Shown here piece after piece: positions 1 through 12,550 of a stretch of DNA of 64,000 nucleotides. The translations under genes were made by a program, and so were the position numbers. Source of the stretch: Theocolax elegans (Eukaryota > Arthropoda > Insecta > Hymenoptera > Cerocephalidae). Location of the stretch: NCBI GenBank assembly GCA_026168455.1, contig CM047425.1, positions 8,654,001 to 8,718,000 of the forward strand, in the 5' to 3' direction. Below the pieces are notes generated by a model. The model had not been told where the DNA came from. It was given only the letters and a program-made list of their open reading frames with translations, and ran no database searches. Each line of letters opens with the position of its first letter. The first letter of the stretch is position 1.

Positions 1-1476
1 GTTTTTTTTTAACAATTATGTTAGCATCCTCAGTGATGTTAATATCAACATTTTGAAATGTTTGTTTAACTGTATGTGTCCAATTAATCTAAAACCAATA
101 TATAAACTTACAATTTAAAAATAATACGTATATAATACATTCGATCGATATGTACTTGCTCGATTTCGAGACTTTCGCTTAGCTGAATATAAAAGTTATT
201 AAAATTTTCAAGAGTCGTTCTAACACTGTATTGAGCATTGTTTTTTTGCAATTCTGTAGTTCTAATCTAAAAATAGAACTGTATTGTTAATTTGTATAAT
301 TAATTATAATGTTATAATTAAAAGGGTAGAATAGAAATAAATTACCTGAAGTAAAGATTGGAAAAACAGTTGAATTCGTTCTTCGATATTGTCCTTTAAA
401 AAATCATACAGATCGTCGATAGCGTTCAATTTTTCGAAATTTCTATTATATTTGTATAAATGTTTATAGTACAAAAGTAAATCTATTTTATTATTTACCA
501 CAGTCATATCTTCGATAGGTAAGGGTTGCAACTGTTATATTGAATATTTTATTAAAAGCGAAACGAAAATAGTAATCGTATTAAATTATATGTTTTATCT
601 TACTAAAATAATATTATACGTTGAATTTTCGGGATCTCTAATAACGCTTATATCAAAAAATGCATGCCCAAAACCTAATGATTCTAATTTATTATCAAAA
701 TCTTGCCAATTTTTATTTTGTCTAACATAATGTATTACTTCCCGATAAAGTGTCGTAAAAGCTAAATTTTCTTGGTATTGTCGCTCTTTAGCTATAAACA
801 TTTAATAATATTTATTAATTTTAATGTATCAATATATAAGTATTAGCTAATTATTTTTTATTTAAATTATTACTTACTACTACCAAGCTTCATACAATCA
901 TGATACATCGTTTTCTCAAAAATTAATGATTGTGAATCATCTTTCTCTATTGATCTTGTTAAAATATCTAAAATAAAACATTTATGTTATTGTCACAAAA
1001 ATTAAAATAATGTAAAACGTTTAAATAATACCTGCAATACGAGTTTGAATTTTAGATACTTCGTTTACTAAATTCTTATTCGTGTGATAATAATCTCGAT
1101 CGTTGCACATGTACGAATAAATATTTTTACATAAATTGGAAACTGTTGTGTTTCTCTCATTTACTATTAATTTTTCTAAAACAATGCACATTTTTATATA
1201 AATACAAAATCGATAAACAATAAATACTTACGTAATATGAGACAGTCATCGACACATTTCATTTTGACGTCATCGTAATCATTGTGAAAATTAATATTTT
1301 CGACAAACCTTTTGTCAACTTTTTTTAAAGTACTGGCTACTGTACAAAGTGTACTTAAAATTAGAATACCTCTAAAATATTAAATACATAACTATATGTG
1401 TATATATATCTTATACTAATTTTATATAAGTATTAAATTATAACTGCATTTCTTACAAAATGAAGCGAATTAACAT
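1..1476 (-). CDS. Secreted neprilysin-like protein (peptidase family M13), N-terminal half, 8 exons, truncated by the window edge
   Basis: Spliced on the minus strand. Coding exons in order are 1476-1457, 1371-1232, 1175-1032, 967-878, 791-604, 531-346, 266-156 and 88-1 (continuing off the edge). Every intron is GT..AG, 56-86 nt long, and the phases agree throughout, giving about 322 residues. The ATG is followed by a hydrophobic signal peptide (residues 1-20, beginning MLIRFILGILIL), so the product is probably secreted rather than a type II membrane protein. M13 hallmarks are a paired cysteine CVDDC (46-50), then LCKNIYSYMC (68-77), which has the C-x7-C spacing of the family's CxDFYxFAC block, then MYHDCM with Cys126, matching the family's YxxC. 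The visible end reads INWTHTVKQTF..VNINIT-like, matching the family's sW..yl...f..vnisit segment. Possible N-glycosylation sites are NTT, NST and NIT. The glycine-glycine-tryptophan normally following the second cysteine is absent, so the protein is diverged. The HExxH zinc site lies outside the window; activity cannot be judged. M13 enzymes cleave small peptides outside the cell. Confidence 0.9.
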
Positions 1477-1503
1477 TGTTCTATCTCTCAAGACACTATG
1501 AAA

Positions 1504-1511
1504 CAAACTGA
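1504..1511 (-). promoter_or_regulatory. Initiator-like element of the neprilysin-like gene
   Basis: On the minus strand this reads TCAGTTTG, which fits the arthropod initiator consensus TCAGTY. Its A would be a start site at about 1509, giving a 5' UTR of about 33 nt before the ATG at 1476, with no intervening ATG. I see no clear TATA box 25-35 nt further upstream. The short motif could occur by chance; its placement just ahead of the signal-peptide exon is the main support. Confidence 0.4.
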
Positions 1512-2945
1512 GTAGAATTTCAAGTTCCGTCATTTACGTACATCTTAGTTTTAATTGGTCGGAATTACATGGTTGAAATATAATACCAGACTCTTGCATT
1601 ATTTAATAAAGCTAATTACCTTGAACGTTACTAAGAATTTTTACATCGTATTTTAAATAAAACTATATAATAAATATCAAGAATGATTTGTTATATTCGA
1701 CAAATATACATTTGTGTGTTTAAATTGAATTATCATAAAAATTATTTTATATAAATAGCATTAAGAGATAACTATACTGCAACCGTAGGTCTGTTTTTCT
1801 CAAATTTTATACCTATAATAATTATATCACGAGTACGTATAGCGATAACAACTATGTTACTATACATGTTCTATGTGTGTAAAGACCGGATTTCTCGATA
1901 GCACTCGAATTTATGAAAATTTCACGTAACAAAATGCGTTACAATAATAATCTGTTGAAAATAATTGAAATCATTGTGCATAGATAGTTATGGGGCATTT
2001 TAACTATACTGTTATTTTCGTATCGAAATAACAGTAGTTTCGAACGAGCGGGACACCAAGAGACGACACTTATAGTCGATAAGTCCGATGCCATCAGGTT
2101 ATTTTGGAGTGTATACACCGCGTCTCTTATACGAAAAAGATACTTTATTCCCGTTAGAATTCTATGCCGATCATTTTTTTTTTCTCGCGCGTAAACTGGC
2201 TGTCATTATATTTACTAGTCACTGGAAAATACTTGGGTACAGGGCTTGTAACTCTCTAGTCATTTGTTTCTACTTATGGAAATTATCCTAAACGATATAT
2301 ATTTACGCTAACGGAATTTTTCAAATTGCCTAGTTAGGAGATTCTATTTTCGCGCTGTATCGATGACAAGGTTGCATTTGCATTTTCTACTTATATTTAC
2401 ATCTACTTTCAATCGGTTCGGTCACGTTAGAAAAATTACATTCGATTTACGGTGTTAGCGTTTGATAGTTACACTTTCAACCGAGGAATAGTAATTTACT
2501 TCTACGAACACTATACTCTTTTCACACGGAAATTTCACTTTGCGTGCGGATCGACTCGTTTTTCTCTAAAATTGCGATCGCATTGCGTATCGCGATAAAT
2601 TATAGAAAAAAGTGGAATTTAAATGAAAGATTCAAAACCAAAGAGTCGCAAAGGAAAGACAAAATGTCAGATAACACGTTGAATAAAAGTTGAGTTTCTA
2701 AAACGCATAAACCGATATGTATTGCTAGTCTGAGCGGAAACAGCATCGAGAATAAAAGAACGCGCGTTATAAAGTATCCGATTCGTCAGTTGCGTTGTAC
2801 GGACGTTAGGGCATTACCCAGGCTGCCTGAAAAACGAAGTACCTCACGCATATATATACATAGCATTCGACGTCTCTTCTCGTTTCTCATTCACCCTGTC
2901 GACTGATGTCGGGAGGTTCAACCAGAGAACCGAGTCGAATCGACG

Positions 2946-3060
2946 TCTCTCTCTCTCTCTCTCTCTTTCTCTTACTCTCGTTTCTTTGCACGGCGCGAGA
3001 GTGGAAAAGGCGAGGAAGGGCAGAGAGAAAGAAAAAGAGAGAGAGAGAGTGAGTGAGTGA
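2946..3060. repeat. (CT)n then (GA)n / (GAGT)n microsatellites in inverted arrangement
   Basis: A (TC)n run at 2946-2966 is followed about 70 nt later by (GA)n at 3037-3049 and then (GAGT)n to 3060. In a transcript of either strand the two blocks are complementary and could pair. Confidence 0.9.
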
Positions 3061-3835
3061 GCGTGGGGAGGGAAGGAGGTGAGGGAGAGAAACTCGTTGC
3101 TTTTCGGCTCGTCTGCGTCGCCATCGAGACAAGTCGATACGCAAATAAATGGAGTTAAGGTGCTCGAGACGAGAGCACAACAACACGAGACCGGATCGAC
3201 CTTATCAAACGAACAAATCTGTGGCATATGCCATTTTTATATACGCAAATATTCCTTTTCTTCGCATTTCTCGCATTTATTCTTTATTTTCCTTCCAAAT
3301 TATAAGTCTATGTGTAGATATATATAACGTTTACTTAAATTGAATAATGTACCACGAGGTTCCGTACGTAAGAATATTGTGAAATCGAAATAAATATACA
3401 CGTGCTGATATATATATACATATACAAATACCGGTATGACATTATATTTAAGAATATTTTCTACACCGAGTCTACGAGAATTTAATTTAGAGCCCGAGAA
3501 TCCTCTTAAAGTAGTTCGGTATCTATGTATAGGTTATATATATAGAGAGAGTGGATCGAGATATAAATAAAAAAAAATGTATAAAGGAAGTACGAGGATG
3601 AATAAGACAACGTAGGACGTAACGGAGTTAGTAATAAAATTAATAATTCAACAGGGAGGTACACCATTAATATTGAAAAGGTTCGTGTGCTGTGTGTATC
3701 ACCGAGCGTCGAAAGTAAATATCCCATTTAATCTTTGACGGAACAATTCATTAAGCCATTCCGCTATCGAATTCTAAAACGCGCGTTCGATTTGCCGGTG
3801 GCATTATTTAGGCTCCGCTTTCTCGTAGTAGTATA

Positions 3836-3853
3836 GTAGTGGTGGTGGTGGTG
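3836..3853. repeat. (GGT)n microsatellite
   Basis: Short trinucleotide run of GGT/GTG, preceded by GTAGTA repeats from about 3825. Confidence 0.85.
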
Positions 3854-6208
3854 TACGTACAGATACTCGATACAAAAGCATCACCCTCTACTCGCGTACG
3901 TCAAACTTACACGAGTATATATAAGCGAATGAGGGTTTGGTGAAAAGCTGCACGCGGGGATGTTGTACGCGGAAACAAATGACTTTGCCGCTCTTCGGAC
4001 AAATGTGCGATATCGGTTATATAGCCTCGGTATAGAGAAGGGCCGATACGGATAAAAACACATTGATGGAAAGGAGAATGAAACATAGGCGTCTGTATTA
4101 ACAAAACAAAAAAAAAAACACTACTCGTTTATTCGAGGAATGATGTTTATATTATTTACAAGATGAACTTTTTAAACGAGATAAAATTCTTGGTTATAGA
4201 TAGAAAAAAAGTGGCGCATCGATGAGATTCCCCGGTGACTTGATTAACCACGAATCGAAATTTTAACGAGTGATACCGTTGAAAAGTTAATAAAAATAAC
4301 AAACGAGATATATCCGTGTAGGTATATAGGATCCACGCATAAACGACGTTGATAATGAAAATAATGAGGAGGAAGAAAGAAATAAATCGGAAGAGAAGGG
4401 TGAGGTGGTGCTGAGTGTATTATCAAATGTGAACGTGCGCTTTCCCTCTTTCTCTCTTCCCCTCTGATGGCGGAACATCGCGATATTCGAGGTATATAGT
4501 TCGAGAGAGGGTGGGCTTGCAAAAGCGGTAGACGGACGTTTCGCTCTTCCCCCAATTAGCGCGAACAATTTGTCGAGGAAAGCAGAAAACGCGGCCTGTA
4601 CACCAGCGAAAGTGAGAGAGGGAGAGTGGTATACTGCGCCGGCTGGGAGACAATTAATCCTACGATTGGTTTAATTCGCTCGACATTATCCAATCGAGGT
4701 ACCAAACCGAATCCACGAACATTCCGTGCGTCCTTTCCCAACAAGTCTCTCCCTCCCTCTCTCCCTCTATGTTCTTCTATCTTCACCAACCAGACAGGAT
4801 TTGCTCTCTTGTTTAATCCAATTTTTATCATCATTTATTCTCCAAGTAATCATTGTAATTAAACATTAAACATATTCTTCCGGCATAGTTTTAGAAACGC
4901 TGAAATACCGCATAGCCAATTGGTAGTATCCATTTGAAAAAAAGCAACATTTATTAATTTATATATCAAGCTTTACATTAATAACAATTCTTTATTTTTA
5001 TAAAAAATCAGTAATGAAACTTCTCCATCGTCCGTATCGAATGTGCAATGTACGTATGATTGCATTTGTACGATTATTATTATTTAATATACGTTTTGAG
5101 TAAAAACCAAAAAAAAAGAAAACAAATGAAAATTGTATACAATGAACGTCGATTTTTTGCATTTACGCGACAAGAGATATTTCCTCGTTCTATACGAGTA
5201 TTATTCGAGTATATCGATGTGAGTACACGACTACTGAAACTTATGAAATGCGTGTAGGTGTGTACAACATCATAGAGAGAGAAAGGGGTTGAAGTACGAT
5301 TATGCGTTTAAAAACGCATTTTCACCGCGAACCACCGAGCTGATGTGGTTTATTCGAGTTTATTGCTTGGCATATGGATCCGCGCATTCATTGATTTCAA
5401 ATTTACCGAGTAATTACTTTTTGTTCCAATTTATATAATGATCCAGTATATAATGCTAATTATTGTAATTTTCATTCAACTTTTCATTACTCCATTATTA
5501 TCGTTTAAATTGACGTTACGACGAGTGTGCTCGTTACCGGTAATGGATATTTCAAATATTTACGCAATATTCGTACACGCGCATCGTTTCGAACGAAAGT
5601 AAAACGTCTTTGTACGTAGGTACATGTACCTGCTTAAAAAATCAAAAAGTATAAGCCTGGCGCGCAATGTAGCCATCTATATCCCCAAAGGCGTTTGGAC
5701 ACGGATAAATATTTTGTTGTCCAGGGTACAAAATGACATATATTCAAAGTACATCGATAATCCAGAATAATGGGATGTTTGTTAACACCTGTGTATCGCG
5801 AGTGGTGCTCTGTGAAAAAGGTGTGGTACACACGCACATCGATAATAAATTTATGGCTCGCGGTAAAGAGGAAAAAGGATAGGCATGTTGTTCTTATCTC
5901 TTGTTTTAGCCTTTTTCTTTCTTATCGAATATGTTTCAACACTACCCCCGCAGGGTGGACCTCGTGAGTTTCGCGTGTAATCGTCGTTTAAATTGAAAAA
6001 TTGTCGTGTTGCTCGAAGAGTCGAAGAGAAATCAGAGTTTAATGTCGCAGCTCTTATATGTCTTATCCTTAGTCGCGTCGTTCATCTCTCGTCGAGTCTG
6101 TAGTTACTCGCCCGCAGGTTGCCGTCCTCATCGATATCGATATCGATGTATATATATACATATATAGGTAGACGACGAAAGAGATAGAAAGAGAGTGTAA
6201 TAAGTTCG

Positions 6209-6278
6209 ATGGTGCAATCGCAGTTGGTACACGATCATAACTTTCGTGATCCTCATGGCCAATCGATGGACCATCGAG
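6209..6278 (+). other. Weak candidate first coding exon (unrecognised)
   Basis: An ATG at 6209 opens a frame starting MVQSQLVHDHNFRDPHGQ. Its composition is balanced and free of repeat, unlike most frames in this window, and it stays protein-like for about 37 codons before becoming Ser/Leu/Tyr-rich. A possible donor GAG|GTGAAA follows 6278. About 200 nt of GC-richer sequence precedes it and could be 5' UTR. Against it: the start context is poor, the donor is mediocre and I recognise no family. If real, it could be the first exon of the plus-strand unit that uses the recursive splice sites at 32.5 and 60.5 kb. Confidence 0.15.
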
Positions 6279-6770
6279 GTGAAATGAAGTACGCCGAGAT
6301 GGAAAGCCGCCCGGATTATAACTGCATCTCCTTTTCGATATATCTATACTCGCCGCTTCCCTTTCTCCTTTTATACTTTACACTCGTGGCTCTATCGGTC
6401 CATCTACCTCGTTTCATCGGCGTCTCTTCCCGTATATGCTTCTCTCCTCCCCCCCCCTCTCTCTATCTCTCTCTTTCTTCCCGGCCTCCATACTGCGCCG
6501 CGCTCTCAAATTGTACGTTTGTCGTTTCGAGTTGTCTCCGCGGTACCTCATCCTTTATCTCAATGTTTTATTGTTTCAATTCCCCTCTCTTTCTCTTTCT
6601 ACGTCTCTTTACATCTTGTCCATACTCTCTTTTTTATATTTCTTTGCATTCTTCAATTTCGTAGCGGTGTATATCGGGTATACGTCGTCAACCGTCAAAT
6701 TACCTTCCCATGGAAATCGATGTTATTCCAACGATTTTCTCTCCGTCCCTTACTTACTCGAGATGTGCGA

Positions 6771-6799
6771 TCTCTCTTTCTCTTTCTCTTTCTCTTTCT
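6771..6799. repeat. (TCTTTC)n pyrimidine repeat
   Basis: About four copies of a TCTTTC-type hexamer in a pyrimidine-only run. A further CT-rich, C-homopolymer stretch lies at 6439-6480. Confidence 0.8.
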
Positions 6800-8572
6800 A
6801 TCCGTCTTGGTTGCCCGAGAAAAATATAGATAATAGCTCGTCCCGTTTTCTATATAAGTACTTATCTCCGATACTCTCCTTCTATCTATATTCTATATAC
6901 ACATATGCAACAAACTCTACCAATGCTATCCTCATTCCATATACATAACTGCTCAAATTTTTACATCCTATCTGCATTACCCGTCTCATTTCACTACCTT
7001 TCGCTAATAGATACGTTATATACATTTTTCGTTTGTACAAACTAATCGTCGCATACATTTATCTCCTACTCTAAAAGTCCATTTACTTACAACTTTGTAT
7101 ACGTGTACATTCAGAATATAAAAACCTTATTATATTACGATTGCAGAAAATCATGCAGAATCATCATTTTGAAAGTTTATATTAGAATGCACGGTAAGCT
7201 GATTTTGTATATAGCGTACTCGTGTATATTTACAGTTAGAAATAGGGTAAGACGCGATTGTTAGCTTAGAATCATTGGTTCTACTGGTATATATTTAATA
7301 CGCTTATCACTCCGACAACGAAGATAACACCCGTTGTCGCTCTAGGGCGATTCAATTAATTCTACGCTGTTGAACAGTTTCTCGATGATTGCAATTATTA
7401 TAAATTCAATAGTTTTACTATATACTACCACGTGTATAACTTTGAATGTCCATTCCCATACCTCTATATATAACAATGTTGGTGTCCAATTATTTTTGGA
7501 ATTATACTACTGTTCCGCATAGTACTAGAAATTATTAATCGAGATATTCTATTACGATTAATCAAACATACTGCAATTCCATATAATAATACACATAGTA
7601 AATGTATTTATAAGACACACTTGTTATACCATGAATTATCTTTAAACAAAAGACTCGATAAGATTTTCTATCTATTTAACATTCGTTGCTACGTGGACAT
7701 TTACTTTGTACATAAATTTTGCGTTGGTCGCGGAGACCCAACTATAAGTATTACGACTTTATGATAATACAATCAACTGGGTATATTATTTCAATTTCAA
7801 ATAATTATATATTTGAGCGCAGCATTTTATTTAGGATAATATTCTACCGTTTATTGAAAATAAATTAATAACATATTTTATTGCATCTATATAGTACGAA
7901 TAATTCCGAAGAGTGCGCACTGTCCAAAATAACGTACCGCTTGCGTATTAAAAATTTATCGAAAATATCGAAAGGAAAGCACACAATTATTATCCTAACG
8001 CGTAAAATACCACGTTGACCAGGAACGTATCTGCCAATATTTGAGAAACATCGATGCTGAAGGAGAAAGAAAAGGAAGGTACGATAATTGTGAAAAGATT
8101 GTTAAAACTAAAAAGTATTCGTGAATAATAGTCGTGTAATAAAAAGGAAATTTACGAAATAACACGTAATTATAAAGAAAATAAGGCGAACTGATCCCTA
8201 AATTACCGTGCTAATCTTTCATTTTGCACGCACCGCACGGCGGGGGCAAATTTCTCTTGTTGCTCGGGCGGTTCTCCTCTCGTCCCATAGTGCGCAAGAG
8301 ATAAAGTCGGGAGGAAGCCGCCTCGCACGCGGCGCAAATCCACGAGCGGAGCCCGGATAAGAGGTACACCCCCGGTTGTCTTAAATTAGATGCTGAAAAT
8401 ACCTGGAGTGTACGATGGCTCGTGCAGACCGTCGGCACCATCAGCAGGCGGCCTTTGTTCTTCGTGCGCGGGCGTATGTGTTTTCTACGAGAGGAGCGAT
8501 GAGAAGTTGGACGATGCCCGCGATCCGATGAGGCTACCATTTTCCACTGTTCACTCTAGAGCTTCGACCCTG

Positions 8573-8660
8573 CCTTTCTTCCTTCCTTCCTTCCTTCCTA
8601 CCTACCTACCTATCTACCTACCACCTTATTCTTCTTCTGCCTCTTCTTATTCTTATTCGT
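8573..8660. repeat. Compound (CTTC)n-(CTAC)n-(TTC/TTATTC)n microsatellite
   Basis: Tandem CTTC copies change into CTAC/CTAT copies at about 8599 and then into TTC and TTATTC units. This looks like successive mutation and expansion of one simple repeat. Confidence 0.9.
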
Positions 8661-9640
8661 ATTTTTCTCCTCCACCTCCTTTTCATCCTCGCCCCTTTTG
8701 CCGAAAGGCTCATCTCTCTTCTGATTTTATCGTGCGCAAAGGCAAGTGCACCTACCTTCCACACTCCCGGCCTTTTCCTTCTTCTTCGCTCGATTATATA
8801 TATACGTATATAAGATGGAATATATTCCCTTCGACCTGCATTCGCTTCGATCGTTTATTTAATATATTATAACTACTTGCGAGTCACTTTACCTTCTTAC
8901 GTATATATACCGTGTAATCTTTAAACTAGGACTTTTAACTATTTACGCAGACAATTTTTTTTCACAAGTTTTGATTTAAAAAATACGTAGATACTTACGT
9001 ATGCACGGAATTTGTAATATGTAGATATTTATTATCAATTAACAAAATTCTAGTGCAGTATTTTACTCGTATAAGTGGCACGAAGAATTCGATTACTTTG
9101 TCCACACCAAACAGTCAGGGTAGTTAAACCTTTTTGGTGCAGATCGGTATATACATATACGTATAAACGAAGCGCATAAAAATATGTTGACGCGCGAGTT
9201 GTAACAAGACAAAGTATTGGTCTCGTTTTGCGGGAAAAGAAGAAATAAAGGAAGAGAAGGGTTGAATATAACAGGGTGAGAGATAGAGGGAAGGGTGGGA
9301 GAGCGAGATGCGTATCTGGGTGCTCTAGGCGTCTCCGACTCTTGCAATGCGCGTCGGTGGTCCCTCGAGCGAAATTCCCTCCGCCTCGTTTTCGATATAT
9401 CGCTCGTATTACATTGCACACAGGCCAACCCAGGGAGGAATGGAGAGTACCGTCTCGGCCCCTTTTGCCGGGCAACCGCAAACCTGTTTAACTCGCGGCG
9501 CGCATTCACCGGGATCCGCGCGAGCATCGCCAGGGGAATGCGAGGGGCCGAATCTCGATGGTAATTTCGTTAGAACTGCGAGCTCTGCAGAGTGAGGGTA
9601 GTACTGCACTCCCTCTTCCTGCGACTCGATGCCTTTTTCA

Positions 9641-9682
9641 AATCTCCCTCTTCCTCTCTTCCTCTCTTTCTCTCTCTCTCTC
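9641..9682. repeat. CT-rich microsatellite
   Basis: Interrupted CCTCTT / CT repeat closing the GC-richer island at 9.3-9.7 kb. Confidence 0.8.
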
Positions 9683-9860
9683 ACTTACCCTCTCTCGATT
9701 TGCGATTGATAAAGCCGTTTCCTACACGTACGTACACCCCGACGCGATTCGAGCGACTGACTCGATTTCACACCGTTCCCTCTCACTCTCTTTCTCGCTC
9801 ATCCGAATTTCGGCAGATTATCGTTCTTGTCTTGGTTGAATTAGTTTTTAATATCAACCG

Positions 9861-9876
9861 GGTAGGTGCACCTACC
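9861..9876. promoter_or_regulatory. 16-bp perfect palindrome with two facing CACCT cores
   Basis: The sequence GGTAGGTGCACCTACC is its own reverse complement. It contains two inverted AGGTG/CACCT half sites, the core recognised by ZEB/zfh-1 and Snail-type zinc fingers. Binding is inference; the palindrome is seen directly. Confidence 0.35.
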
Positions 9877-10207
9877 GTATTCCACTGAATTAAATAATTC
9901 CTTGAATATTTAGATTTTACATTTGAATTTCACGAATCTTGATTTAATTAAAAATTGTTATTCCAAAATTGAATTTACAATTATTCCAAATGCAATTTTG
10001 AAAATTGCTTCTTTAACAAACTGTATACGTATACCATAGAGTTTTAATACATATATACTCTTTATGAAAAATATGTAAACCGTATACTATACCAAAGCTT
10101 AATTAAGCAATTTAATTACCCGATATAAAAGTACATTCGTATTCTAGGTACGCGTTCGAATTTGTTGATTACACGACGATATATGGTGAAAAAGGACGTA
10201 CATGTGT

Positions 10208-10227
10208 TTATATATATATATATATAA
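10208..10227. repeat. (TA)n microsatellite
   Basis: About nine TA units between short flanking A/T runs. Confidence 0.85.
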
Positions 10228-10487
10228 ACAAAAACAAAGAGCCCGGAGGAAAGGTTCCCTACGCGAACGTGATCGCAAAGAGAAAAGCCGAAAAAACGAG
10301 AGCCGTGGGCGTATATATAAAAAAAACCGGCGAGCCGGGGGCGCAACGCGAGGTATAACAACGCCTCGATGTGTCGCGCTTCGATTACAACAATGTCTCA
10401 ACTGGCGCGGAGCTTGGGCAAGTTAATTAAATTCACCGCGTGCACTCGCTCGGTTTTTGCTCGCTCACGTATATTTATCAAAGACGG

Positions 10488-10524
<37 letters not shown>
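10488..10524. repeat. (GA)n microsatellite
   Basis: Purine-only run of GA units, GAGA-factor-like in sequence. A complementary (CT)n block lies about 300 nt downstream at 10823-10873. Confidence 0.95.
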
Positions 10525-10529
<5 letters not shown>

Positions 10530-10817
10530 AAGGGCGATCGTTGGCGGCAGCGGCAACGTGTTATTAGATCGAAGCAACCCACGCTCACTTTGCGGTCCTG
10601 CAACTTCTCGCTTCTTCTCTCCCTCCTGATCGCAAACGCGCGCGCGCCCGCTCGACTTCTTCGCCTCCCTTAAACGCTCGTAATTATCCTCCATATCTCT
10701 GCGCTATCTGCATATATTATACATTTAGCTTTTTTTACCTTTAACGCGCCCGCACTCCCATGAACTTGACTGCGTGAGACATTCGCCATTTTTTATGCAT
10801 CTTCCTGTCATTTTCCT

Positions 10818-10822
<5 letters not shown>

Positions 10823-10873
<51 letters not shown>
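10823..10873. repeat. (CT)n microsatellite, 51 bp
   Basis: Nearly perfect run of about 25 CT units, one of the longest in the window. It is complementary to the (GA)n block at 10488-10524. Confidence 0.95.
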
Positions 10874-10880
<7 letters not shown>

Positions 10881-12550
10881 ACTTTCTCCCTCCCTTCTCC
10901 ATACTAAATTACCGATAAATTTTCTCTTTTTTTACATCTTTTACTCGATAATAATGACGTATGAAACATTTACGCATAAAGTAGAAAATTTACGTACACT
11001 AAGCTATGCGTATGTCATGTGCTGCTACGAGGGATATACGCCAAGTGACACTTATATACAAATTTGAATTATTTACCTCGTCGATTACCGGTAAATTTCA
11101 TATACTAATTTTTCGCGATTCTGCAGCTGTGCTCTTGGTGTACGTACACCTATAGATATAGATATACATGTATATATATATAATTCACACTCGTTTTATT
11201 TTAGCATACGATGTTCTGACGTGTTTCTTATACCGACGTGGCGCATGTAATTACTTCTCTCATGAACGTCATTTACGTCGCGTCGTTTTGCACTCGCATT
11301 TTCTTGGGCATCTTTTGAGTGAGTTAAAATAATAAAAAAAAAAGGAATAACGAGTCAGATTCCGTACCAAGTTATTTTTCTTCCTCTCGATTTAACAGTC
11401 GTGTTCGATATTTCACGGGCGATTTCGCGTATAGGGGGCCGTACGACGTCGATCGCCGCATGGAAATTACGTATTAAAATATTCTGGATTAATTTCAGCC
11501 GCAATGCTTGCCAGTCTTGAGCGATTAAACTACACGGTGGAAAGAAGAGTCTCTTAACGGAGAGGGATAGTCATGCGTGCTCGCGGAATTATAACTTATT
11601 CACCGTGCGTGTCTTTTTCTCCTTCTTTACACTCATTGACAATATTTTTTCACCGAAATACGGAGGCAAAGTAACCTACGATAATGATTCAATTTATTAA
11701 ACATGATACACACTTACAATATACATTAACCTTATAATATAATATAATATCTTTATTTTGAACCACTACGAAACTTTGGTTCTCCTTCTGCGAAACAGTT
11801 GGCAAAATACGTATAGCTTAAGGAGATACGACGAGCTTTTAACGGAATTGGTTAATATCGATTTATCGATCGGTAATAGAGAGGACATAAGTTTTATACT
11901 TTTTCTTGGCTTTGGCAACTCTGCATGTGAAATAAGTGCGTCTTAGCCACGCGTGTATAGAATACCTACCGGTAAAACTACTTCTTTTAACTTGCAATGA
12001 TAATACGTACGTAAATAGATGGGATGGCTTGTGAACGAGCGGAGTGAAAGTTGAGTGATGGAGGAAACAAACGACTGAGTTGATCGGTATATACGTATAC
12101 CCTATACGCGAGTACAAAACTTTGTGTGACCGTACTTTTATGTAATTTTAAGTAAACAAGGAAAACAAATAATGGTAAATTCCCGCAATTTCTATTACGA
12201 TACATGTGCTCTGTATTCAAGATCTATCAACTGAGTTTGCGTATATATATATGCCATCGTTAACAAATTACAATAACTTTAACTGCTCGAGGATACAATG
12301 TACATTATTGCAGTTACTAATTAATTTCTGAGATATACCTTATTCCATTAGTCGTTGTAGTTTTCGATTCTGCGGTTTTCAACTCAAACGTTTATATCAA
12401 TGTATATTTTTAGTAAAGAGTGATAATGTATAACTGTTTCAATAATGGATTTATTCACTATATTGAATTACTTATTAAATGGACATAAATGTAATTTAAC
12501 TGAATTATCGTTATTTCTTTTTTTTGTTTTTGCATTGAGTATAATGTTTT

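Larger units (their letters stand above)
1512..6000. other. Non-coding stretch upstream of the M13 gene
   Basis: No exon with convincing splice sites or family resemblance was found on either strand. It begins AT-rich (1.5-2.7 kb). It then carries a GC-richer, CT/GA-rich island at about 2.75-3.2 kb that includes an initiator-like TCAGTTG near 2785, a GTG-repeat at 3.84 kb, and another island at 4.4-4.8 kb. Short open frames here (60-127 codons) translate mainly to Ser/Leu or Arg/Glu runs from microsatellite and are treated as chance. Confidence 0.5.
6300..12540. other. Non-coding stretch with several GC-richer islands
   Basis: Holds CT-rich DNA at 6.4-6.8 kb, an AT-rich desert at 6.9-8.2 kb, islands at 8.2-8.8, 9.3-9.8 and 10.2-10.7 kb, then mostly AT-rich DNA. 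Open frames up to about 170 codons occur in the islands on both strands and overlap one another. None has convincing splice sites or a recognisable domain. A 16-bp palindrome lies at 9861-9876. Confidence 0.5.

Noticed and set aside
2844..3227. 127-codon minus-strand Ser/Leu-rich frame
   Set aside because: It is largely the translation of CT/GA microsatellite.
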